From the NCBI RefSeq assembly GCF_000003815.2, contig NC_049985.1, forward strand, positions 20,619,243 through 20,674,497: DNA of 55,255 bases, given 5' to 3'. This document shows, one piece after another, positions 19,701 through 31,700 of this stretch. The stretch is from Branchiostoma floridae (taxonomy: Eukaryota; Chordata; Leptocardii; Amphioxiformes; Branchiostomatidae). The notes under the pieces are model-generated. The model did not search any database. It was not told the origin of the DNA and saw nothing but the letters and a program-made list of their open reading frames with translations. Position 1 is the first letter of the stretch, and each line of letters starts with the position of its first letter. A program made the position numbers and the translations under genes.

Positions 19701-22700
19701 ATGTACCTGTCCTTGTTCTTCTTGAAAAGACATCCAACAAACGCCAGTGTCACCACCAAGGCTGCCACAATGACAATAATTGTCACTGGCACAGAAGGTC
19801 CTACAGACAAAAAAATTTTAACAAACATTGATACAATGTATTGTAGAAAGAAAATGGGTAACACGAAAACAATGGTTCTCAGATAGTACATGAAGCTGGA
19901 GGTTCCGTGTTTGGGAAGAACCAGAATTCTTAAAGCACCTTAAGTTTTAAGATCCCATTGCTTAAGAGTCCACAAAAGTGTGGATTTATCTGTTTGGTGC
20001 TACACTTTTTTTGTACTATTGCTCGACATAACACCAAAAAATGGTGTGCTGTGCCTTAAAGGTGTTTACTGGATATGCAATGCAAACAAATATTACAAAG
20101 ATGCCATGTTCTCAATATTTCTTAGACCACAGGGGACTGTTGACATGTACATGTATATGGGTGACCTTGGGTACTGCAAAATTGATGCTAGCCTTCGAGA
20201 CATTATGTAACGTTTAAAGAAAAGGAACATAAATTCTAATGTCTGGCTCCATTAACTTCCCTCTTTTTGTGATTTGCAAAACTAACACTATGTCTTGCTA
20301 CCAGTATGCAAGTTAACTACTAGTATTGTCAAATTCATCAATTTAAATCATGGTGCATGCAGATGTAGATAACTTCATGATCATGTACAAAAGAAAATGT
20401 GGCTTCAAGGCTCTTGCTTCTTACCTGATTGCTGTGTCTGCTTACACTGAGGATCACTCAGATCACTGCTACCCTTGGTGTTAAATGCTTCCACTTGGAC
20501 ACGGTACCAGGTGTAGGGCATCAACCCCTCCAGCTGGTGGGAAATGGTATCTTCCCCCTGGGCAATGACCTCACTGGTTTCTGAGCAAGGACCTGTTGAA
20601 AGGAATAACTTTTTGGTAATACCAAAGATAAGACTCTGTGGATCAGTGGGCCTGCTAGTCAGCCCCAGCTAAGACAACTTGTAAGTAGGGGTGGGTTCTG
20701 GTTCACTGTACAGGTACAAAAATATTTGACTGAAAAAAACAGTCACGCATATGCAGGAAGCCGTTGTAAATAGGAATTTCAACCTGAAATATGAAAATTT
20801 TAAAATGCCAGTGCGGGTCGGATACTCCACCAAACCGTCCCGGGTGCAAAGTTGATAATTTTTTGAGTTTCACAAACGATCANNNNNNNNNNNNNNNNNN
20901 NNNNNNNNNNNNNNNNNNNNNNNNNNNNNNNNNNNNNNNNNNNNNNNNNNNNNNNNNNNNNNNNNNNNNNNNNNNNNNNNNNCGGGTCGTGATCCTCTGG
21001 ACCTGGTCCTACCTCTACCTAAACTCTCAGACATACATGACATTGTACATTGTATTAGAGAGCTTAGCTGCACAACTTCCTCAGGCAGAACAAAGAGAAA
21101 CTACAGTGCAGAAACACAGACAATTTTGGCATGGACTGCAACATGAATATAAAGAAGTACCCACCATCACAGCTGGACACCTGGCAGTAGCTGATCCTGT
21201 ACCCTTTTAGTAGGCCGTTTCTCCACTGAAGAGCGTGGGGTTTCCATGATACATTCAGGATGTTGGGTCCTGTAGGGTTTACCTCCACATCCTCCACAGA
21301 TCCTTGGGGTACTATAGAGTAGTAAAGCAAGAGAAGTTTGGGTGTGATTTCTATACTGTGGTACAAACCATTAACAGACCACAGTCAAGTCATGTGTCAC
21401 AAAATGTCCATATCAAAAAAAGACTGTTCTTTCCCAGTCACAATATATCAATTGACATTTGAGTTGATCGAGCAATGCAATCACCAGACTTTAATTTCTA
21501 TTACTGTTCTTCAGTTTTGCTATGTATACAATGAAATGGAATTCTATCGCTCACCCAAAGAGAATTATCAGGTGTTAAGCTGTCATAAACAGTAACTATA
21601 ATTCCAGTATTAGGAAAGTGTTTGACTACTTGCTGGTTAGAAGAGTTCACACTTCTGCTGATCAAAAACCTGCTTGCATCACATGGGGGACATACATGAC
21701 ATGGTACATTTCAGCCAAGATCTGAATATGTCCTGATGACATACATTGTACATGTACTTTGCACTTACATGTACCAATTTGAGAGCATTGTTTGCACATG
21801 TCTGTGATAAAACCCTGATGCAGGCCACTTGAAGAGACTTCATCAAGTGTCAAGTTAAGTAAGTAATAAGTATCTACAACATGACTTCAGTGTTTTGGTA
21901 AGAATGTCGTCAACTCCTGAGGTATTGATGCAAGCCTTATTCTGTTCTGTGAAATCTCCTATTACATAATCACACTTACCATCTGTTTTAGTGTAATTGC
22001 TGATGTACACGGGTGTCCCAAATCCGCCCGACGTTTTAACCAACACGCCGAATTTGAACCTGGTTGGTTTGGTTACGCGTAGTCCTGTCACGTCAAATGT
22101 TGACTGCGAGCTATTGACGTGAGCCCAGCCCTTCTCCACCCACTGGTACAAGCTGAGTACTTCGATCCACTCCCGCCAGAAAACGATATAGCCGCCCAAT
22201 TGAGTTTCGCTGCGGGTTGGGGACATGGGTTGCCATGACAACTGAATTGTATCGTCGTCCAAGACCAAAGAGCTCAGATCTGTTGGAGCACTTGGAGCTG
22301 TGAAGGAAGAAAGGTCAGAGTGAGGCCTTGGAAAGAATGTGTTGTGTTTCCCCACTAACCCCAAGTACATGTATGTCACACTCTTTTAACAGATTGGGGC
22401 TTTGAACATGTAAGAAAAAGTAGATATTGTACAAAATCTAAATGTACAATCATGTACGACGTCATGTACTTGTTGGTTCAGTTTTCTAAATTATACTTAT
22501 ACAATGGAAACCAGTTATTTGCAATAACCTTTGTAGCAAAAACCGCCAAATCGCAAAGGATTCTAAAATTCATTTCCCATTTCCCATTAGCGCCATTGTA
22601 TACAGCACCCCATATTACTACTGAAATTTATGTCGCTAGCGCGCGGCCCAGCAGTCGCCACAGGGAATCATGGGATACTACAAAATACGCTGCGTCCGCC

Positions 22701-25700
22701 ATCTTTGTTTTCGGGAGTGAAATGTTCTGAAAATGATGCTGTCGACTGTTGCAAAATTTCAGTGGAAATCGTAAGCTGAAAACTTGTACATGTAGATAAG
22801 AAGATTAACAGACTGTGTTAATTAATGCCTTAGTGACGACTATTTCCGAGTATGAGTAGTAGTACATAAAGTTTGTCTGAAAACAAAGAGCGTTTTCGTC
22901 CTACAAGACGTAGCAATGTTTTTGTCTGTGTATCACATGTCGACAAATTTTATGTAGTAAGCACGTGCACTGTACCCTAATTGATTAGTTCTCTATTAAT
23001 CAAAACGCTTTTTTATTTGGCAATTAAAGTTAGAATACGTTTGCATCTGTAGCTCATTTTTTTCGGAAGCTTAACATGTGCTAGCAGTGTTAATTTCTTT
23101 GTTTTGTTCAAGCCGATACTATCGACGAGACGATAGATCGTTTGATGCATCGCATCGTTCTTCGACACTAAAAACCGTCGGAAATTTGCACACATAACAA
23201 TACTACAATTACCGATAAAGGATAATTTGCCAGTGAAATTGTTGCTAAGAAGTACTGTGGAGTCTAATCAATGGATTTGGTCGATAAGGTAAGTAACAAA
23301 TTACGCTAGAGCTCGTTGTTAGAATTTCTCCGTGGAGTCAAAACTGATAAGGAGACAATGATTATTTCGTAGATACAGCACATGCATGTACAAGTAAAAC
23401 GTACTGATACATGTAAAAATGAATTTCCTTGCAATTCATAGACAAGTTGATAATTATTATGTTTTGAATGTATAATAATTCAATGTGTGTCATTTGTGTG
23501 TTATGTCCGGAACAACCCAGCACCCCCACCCCCCGTAAAAGTTTGTTTGAGCTAACACCTGATAATCGAAAAAGCCGGGTAATCGGGAAAATTGTGCTGG
23601 AAAATGGGCTTCCAAAATAAGCGGTTTCTACTGTACCTGACAAGTACAATTCTGTATACAAAATAAAAAGATGCTAATTTTTTTCCAAACTGTAATCAGA
23701 AACAGAACATTAAGAAAGAAATTGGGTGAAGAAAAGTACATGTAGGTTACATGACATTTCTTTTTTGAGTGTTAGATACTATGCTGTAAATTATGCAGAT
23801 TAGTCATCGAAACAAAGATTTCTGTCCATTGGCTAGTCGACTGCCGAGAAAAAGGGCAGACTTACTGTCTTGGTACTTTGGTACAGTCATCGTGGTAACA
23901 CGAGAAGTACTTCCCAAACTGTTGTTGGCTGAAATACTGATTACGTATGTTCTGTCGTCCTGGAATATTACGCTTGGCAGAGTCTCCCCACTGTCCGTCG
24001 TCTGGTTGTTGAAAACGTAAGTCCTCCTCTCGGCCCCCACAGTCATTCCACCTTCTGACCGTGGCAAGTAAGTGACGACGTAGTCTATTCCCTCGCTATG
24101 GCGGTCCCAAGGTGGCAAAGGCTGCAGTGAGAAAGAAATACATGCAGAGGGTTCATCCGGGCCAGACTAAATCAGGGTTGTAGCCAGCGCCTGTCCTTCC
24201 GTCCTTTGATGGAATTTTGCAGCTGGGGACGGAAAAAATTTTGCCCATTCCGTCCTCTGTGACAGATAAAAAAACTTGAAATTTTGCAAAGATCTCCAAA
24301 ATAAAGTGTTGTTGTACTAAACATACTGAGTGTTTATTTTCTGTGCAAATTGCAGTAATGTAAGGTGTGTAACATTCTATCTGACAGCTTAGTCTACCAG
24401 TAAAATTTACACCTCAAAATGCAGGAAATAGCGTTTCAGAGGGTCTAGATTTAAAAAAAAAAAAAAAAACTCGCGCCTTTGGCGCTCGATAGGGTTTCCA
24501 ATCAAAATCGAGGGGACGGAAAATGATTTCAGGCTGGCTACAACCCTAATTCATCGTTAAGAAAACAGTTCCACACTAACTCATTTCCATACTGTTCTCT
24601 GCTTGGTTTGTTAAGCATGGATGCCATCCTCTGTAGTAACCGCTGTCTCAATGATGTTTTTGCTTGGCAAACGGGGATAGCAAGCGAAAAGACTGAGTCA
24701 GCAGTTACTACGGAGGCCAGGCTATGATTTGTTTTTGTGTGAGAATAAATTTCGTTTTAATTTGTGAAATGTTCAGTACCATGCAAATCAATGTGACAAC
24801 ATGCTCTTCCTCCAGCTCTACACGTTGAAGTTGGCAGAGAGATCGGACACATTAGATTTTTGAAAATCACACAAGAGCAGATTTTGTGTACAACAAAAAA
24901 ACATGGAAAAATTTTTTTTTTTAAATGTTTTTTTTGTATTGTTTTCACTACAAATTGCTGGGGTTTCCAATGTACATGCAACTAGGCATACAAATGTATA
25001 CATGACAAGTAAATGAGATCTTTAAAAAGTACTGTATCATGTGTAATGAAATTTTCTCACCTTCCACAAGACCTTGACATTTCTTTGGTTTCCACTAGTA
25101 CTGTCCCTTGTCACAAGCAACCAGGCCTCAACTTGTCCAGAGGGAGCTATGGGAACAACCACTAAATAACATTACACAGAGTATTACATAACTGTTTTTA
25201 TATCATACCTGTGACACGAAAACGTTCGATACAGGTGTTCCGGACCATGTGATAAAAAGCCGTATCACACAGGCTTTGAAGTTGTATCACACAGGCATCC
25301 ATCGAATAATTCGAACATACTGTGATTCTGAACACGCCGAGTGTGGCACGGTCGAAAATTTGAATACCTGATTCGGACGTTGGAACATTGCTGTTGCAGC
25401 AATTTTTGTTCGAGAGCACCAAATTTTCTCAACTTCTGGTGCATTTCTAATCAAAAGATGTGTTTTCTCAGGTTGGCATGATGTAAATAAAATACAACAC
25501 GTATTCCGTATCACCCTCGGTCCCGCTGCCCTCCCGCAGGTCGGATCGCCCTCCCGCAGTCCCGCTGATACCTCCGGTGATACGGAATACCCCGTGTTGT
25601 ATATACAATAACGTAGTACTAACAGCTGTATACTGTGTGTTACAGTACATTGGGTAATGATAAATTATTAAACTTCAGACTGCCAACATATATCCAAACT

Positions 25701-28700
25701 GGGCCATCTTACAATTTCAATACTGGGTGAACCATGTCAATGCCAACTTGGGACTTACATGCATGGCTGGGGACCAAACTATATGTTTGCAGAGGCCTGG
25801 AAGTCTTACAGAATTTTGTCTAAAAAAATGTCACCTGCTTCCCGGGTCTTCACAGTAATGTTGGGAGCACAGTCGCTCCAGAAGCCGTTGAACTTGTCCG
25901 AAGTCTGATATTCCAGAGGATGGGAGCGCACACAGCTAGTGCATTCTGTGTAGGGGTTCAAGTCCCGCAGTTCCAGAGACTTGTCTCTGCTCGCATTCTT
26001 CTCCTAGAGAAGCAGAGGGACTAGTATTAATTGTATTTCTGATCAGCACACATTATACAAACTTGATTTAGTAGATAATCTAATATCTGATGCATGTCTC
26101 AATGCAAAATCTGATAAATGCATACTGCATAATCTGATATCTGGTGTGTTAATGATCTGGTGCATTATACATTATACATTATACATGTACATATAATTTT
26201 GTATATACCGACATACATGTACAATGTATGATTATGTATACCCCAGTTATGTACAGGTCGCAACAAAGAATAGTTGACAGATACATGAAGTTCATACTGT
26301 ATCAACACAATAATTTCACTTTACTAAAAGAATTTGACTTCTTTTCACCCTTTTGTGATGGTGAAAGTGTAGGAACAGATACATGAATGTTTTACAAAGG
26401 TTTGTCTGAAGCATTTAAGAATATGAACCTTGATCATATACGAAGCAAATTACAGGCAACATACAGTAAATGAAATTTTCCCACAGCAAATAATTTATTA
26501 TGTATTACGAAAGAAGACAACACCGGAAGCTCTTTCTCAGTGTTATAGAAAATTTATCATGGATTGCATCATTAAATTCATATTAACCAGACTTTACTGA
26601 CTGAGTAGTACATGCTGTACCTTGTAGCTTTGGTCCCATTCTGACCAGTACCTCACTTGGTAGAACAAAGTGAAGTGAGAAGACTCGAGGCCATCTGGCT
26701 CCTGCCAGCGGACAGTCAGTGCATCTGCCCCAACATCCGAGGTTTCCACACGCCGAACACTCCTAGGTTTCACTGCAATCAGGGGTAAGACTTAGTGCAC
26801 AGTTTTCATTCTAAATAGAACATTTAGCTGGAATGCCAGCAAATGCTATCATACTTTTATTTACAAGTTCTTATTAGTCAAGAGACATTACATGCATGTT
26901 TTCTTTAAGAAAATCCACTATTATATGAGCCTGCATCGAAAGTATGAAAAATACAAATGTTTGTCTGTGGAACAAATAAAAGAAACATTTTCAAAATTGA
27001 ACAGTACCTTCAAAGTTTGTCAATGTCTAAAAGTCAAACAAAAGAAGCACTGTTTTTTGTTGTTATTGTTAAATCGCAGTTTGAAACGACGTATTTGATT
27101 TACAAAGCTGTGAAAAAAACAAATGCAAATTTTTGTCCATCAACTTGTTGATCAAGGAAAACGTTATGGATGTATATATGTACTTCAACATGTCTCAATT
27201 TTGCGATTAAAAAAAGAAAACTTGATCTTTTCGCCTAACATGACATTACTTACATGTAATGTAAAACTTATAACTAGGTACTTTTGATGCATGCATGATA
27301 TATACATTGTATGATTGTGCATATTAAATCAACACAAAACAAACTTTCATGCAAAAAGTTAAATGATAATCACAAGTTATTGTTAGCAAATTAGCAACAA
27401 ATTAAGGTAGTGACAAAATCAATTAACAACAAAATCAAAATTATTCATTTTTTTTCCTTCATTCTCTTATCAAAAAGCATTACACACAAACAAAACAGCA
27501 GCTTTTCTGTTTCAGTAAGCAAGTCAGGAGCAAGCAAGGAAGTACAAACTACTTCTTTTTCATCAATAATGTGTGGACCTTCATAATTATGAGAGACATA
27601 TAGTACAGCTAGGCCATGTTGATTTAATTCATGGATGACATCCGCATGCGCAGAGATATTCATCCGTTCACAAAAAAGTTTTCGAAACATACAAATGAAC
27701 TGTACCCCGTACAAAGCAGCTACATGTACATGTATAAATACATGCAGCAGCTGTAGATTGAAAAAGTTATCGGAAAATGGCTAATATCATGGAATGCCAA
27801 AGTCAAAGAAGGTGTAAAAGAAAAAAAGACTATGATTGTTCTGACGAGTATATTGTAAATTCATCATATTACATGTGACAATGTGTTTACTTATAGTTTT
27901 GATTTCATGATGAAGGCAACTTTTATTTTTTCATTTCCACGCTCGCATCAGTTTTGAGGTTCCCAGAGGATGTCATGATTATCAAATTAACATGGCCTAA
28001 CAAGGCCTAATGGTCCAAAAGCTGCAAGAACACTTCCATCAACGCTTTCCAGGTCATCTAGTATATAGTCAAGTTTATAGTAGCCTCACAGCATAGAAAA
28101 TCCTATATGAAGCAGATCAATGATTATTGAAGTCTAAAATTTATACAATCGCAAAGCATGAAAAAAATTGTTGACCATATTATAAAGAAAGTTGTCCACA
28201 CAGTATTGATATGTCATACATCAGGGGTGCCTAAGCATTTGCAAGAACCCTATGAGATTCATACGAACATTATGTGATACGCACGAATCACTATGCGAAA
28301 ACGCACGGACCTTATGAAAATCACACGAATCACTATGCGAAAACATACGAACCTTATGAAAATCACACGAATCACTATGCGAAAACGTACGAACCTTATG
28401 CAATTTGCACGAACCTTATGTGAATGACGTGATGTCACGTGACCCGGCGGCAGTTGGCCGGTTTCGCATAAGGTTTGTGCAAATCGCATAAGGTTCGTGT
28501 GTATCACATAGTGATTCGTGCGAATCACATAAGGTTCGTACGTTTCGCATAGTGATTCCTGTGATTTTCATAAGGTTCGTGCGTTTTCGCATAGTGATTC
28601 GTGCATATCACATAAGGTTTGTACGAATCTCATAGGGTTCGTGCGAATGCTTAGGCACCCCTGATGTATGACTGTTAACAATCACAAGAGCCAAGAGCGT

Positions 28701-31700
28701 GCAGGTTCAAACAAACAGAGAAACACTGGTAAGTAAAGGGTTGGTATAGAGAGCACAAAACATAGAACATCGAAGACTCTGATGTTTTTAAAGGACAAGA
28801 AGCAAGCTTGGGAACATGCAAGAGGTAACTGTGCATTGTTGGTACAACTCCATGCTGGAACTCTTCCCTCAATGACTTAGGCCACACCAATTTTATTTGT
28901 TGTTTCTCAGATTTTTTCAGGAAAAAATTGAGTCGGCCGGTCGGAAAAAAATAAAAATAAAACTTTTGCAAAAAGTTGGGGGTAGGAGAGATCGAGGGGC
29001 TTACTCAAGTTACACAACAGAAATAACATTTCAACATTTAGGGGGTCCCTGGTAGCAAAGTTGAAAGTTTGAAGAAAAATGATAATTGTACCGTCCAAAA
29101 TAGACACGTACATCTACTGGAATTTGAGGCCCATAGTTAATTTGAGAAAGGAGAGGCAGTGAAATTTTGTCAACAGGAGGTGTGGCCATCAATTTGAAAA
29201 GTTTTTTTTTTTTTTTTCAAATTGGAAAAAATAGGGTCGGGAAATCCAAGGAACAACAAATAAAATTGGTGTGGCCTTACAAACGGAATTGTAGTGCACA
29301 TGTTCATGAAGTGATGACGTGCTAATCAGAATGTGTGGATGCCACAGTGTCACGTTTAGACGTGGGATTTGCTTAGCGTAGAGTTTGTTAGTGGGTGATA
29401 GTGAAATGAGTGGACCTTCATTCTAAAACAGGCCCATCCATGCAAACGTCTAAGGCATGGAATCTTGTACCATATTCGTCTGGGTCGAGAAACTTGGGCA
29501 CTGACGTAGCTTTGCCGAGGCTATTGTCTGCCGTCACAACTATTCTTTGATCGTTCCCATACATAACCGGGTGAGACATGTTCCCAGTGGCAGATCAACT
29601 TGTTTTGTTTAACTCGCAAGTGTGGACACACCTTGGCCTCTTTTCCCACTCTACACAGGTATAGGGATAGAGCAGAAGGAAGGAGAGGTGGAGGTAAGAG
29701 GATCATATCTACTAAACTACCAAAAAAATCTACGTCGTGCTGTAATATTATGACAAGACACTACGCATTTGCCACTATGTACATAAACGATCTACTGCCA
29801 CCCGTATATGCAAGAAAACCGCATTCTACCATATAGCCCTGGATCAATACGAAGAGATGACGTTGAGCTGTTTAGTGCGTTCTGCGCACTCATGGTGAAC
29901 ATGTGTTCGTTTCCGGCATTGGTGTTTCCCCATCGACAAATTACTAAGTCGTCTTCAGTTGAAAGATCGGGACATACATGGACCTCAGGACTAGGCACGC
30001 TAAGGAAGAAGGAAGGAAGTATATGTGGGAGAAGAAGATGCAGAGGAATTAGTTACTGGATCGACTCTGTTAGAAAAAAAATGCACTCTAGTGGCCATAT
30101 ATGTCTGCTGCTGTTGCCATGGCCACCTCCACACAAACTGAAGTGTGATACCATGACCACCTCTACACAAACTGAAGTGTGATACCATAATGTCCTGGAT
30201 CAAGGATTACAGGGTCGGACGTTACAGTGCCCAGGTTATTTTCGGCCTCCATTACAAACTTGTGTAAAAGATCAGCAGCTGTTGTGTCTGTGCAGAAGAA
30301 AGCCACTGTTTCCCCGTTCATCGATGTAAGTTCGCATTCGTTCACAGTTCTGTATTCCTTATCTACACTGTGGAGCCAAAAAACGTGGTCAGAAATTATC
30401 CTCCAAGCATGCAGCATTTGGGAAATAACTAAATCCCCAAGGCAAGCAGCTTAAGTCACATTAAAATTCAATGATGAATTTTGACAAACATAAAGCCAAC
30501 ACGATACCAGACAGAAGGACATATACATGTAGAGAGACACAAATTTGTTCCACCAGGGTAACAAAAACAACATGAAACAAAGGAGAGACAAGCAACATCT
30601 GATTCTGGATTTTTGATCTGATAATCAAAACTTTGAACCTTTTTCTCATTTCAGTGATGTGATCGAATGTAAAACAATTGACATTTTGATGTAAACAATT
30701 ACTGGTGTTCTAGTGCTGATTTCAGAATGCATGCATATTTCCTTTTTGTGAAAATCATTGGTCCTTTCTCTGATCTTTTTTGTTCATTACTTTTACCAAA
30801 ATGGCTGGGATTGACGTATGTTGGTGGCCATGTCTTCTGTGAGCCCAGGGCGTTTTGGGCTGTAAGCATGAACCTGTGTTCAAGCCCAGCACTAGTGTAT
30901 CCCCAGTGGCATGCTAGGGAACTGGAATCTTCTAAAACCTCAAGGTCGGGACAGGTGTATGGTAGCCCACTACCGTCACTACAAAACAAGTACAAACAGG
31001 AGAGATGGGGGATGATGTGAAGGTTAGAAAAAATACATGTGTATTGAGCACCCTATGTGAAAGTTGGTGCAGTATGTGCTACATGAAAATGATGAGAAAG
31101 AAACACATTCCGGACCATTAGCTCAGCAGGGGTGCTAGAAGACAGCGCTGCAGAAGAAAAGGAGTTTTGTTGATACGATTACAGTTAGAAACCGTTTAAT
31201 TGCACACCCAATTTACCGGGCATTTTTCGTGGAATTATCCGGCGTGTGCAATAATGTGAAGTTACAAAGTTGGACCATATACTGTATAAGTTACAGTGTA
31301 CTGTGCACTGTGACATGTCAATGATTACAGGTCAGTCCAGAGCAGTGTCCTGTCTAATGCTGGGACAGGTTTGACTGCCAACACTATGATCATACTAAAG
31401 TACACTGTGCTGTACTACTAGTATGTATCCAGGGGGTAGACACTGACTGACAGTTGATGATCACGAAAGTACCGCACCGCCAAAAGCGACTGCTATTACC
31501 GTCTATAGGACCCGAGTCGCTGTGTGGTTGGCTGCCCAGAACTTTAAACCACTGCAAATATTTTCTCCTTCGCGCAAAAGTATTTCCCATCGATCTCAAA
31601 TGCAATTACAGTAAGTAGACAATGGACGGGTAGAGAACGAATTTTATTGAGTATGTCACAGCAAGTTGTCTGCCAAATCGTAATGCCGGCTTTGACGGCC

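Noticed and set aside
27445-27714. A 90-codon minus-strand frame near the D1 cluster that might be a further alternative exon.
   Set aside because: It lacks the two-cysteine and A-x-N-x-L-G pattern and has no convincing splice sites in the needed phases.
28213-28672. A CRISPR-like array because of regularly spaced repeats.
   Set aside because: Units are contiguous, inverted about a centre and bounded by terminal inverted repeats; the host is eukaryotic.
30145-30186. A second donor 34 bases beyond exon C would make exon C symmetric (216 bases) and allow splicing to exon D or E.
   Set aside because: The extension reads GITLQFV then TAG, so it closes the frame.
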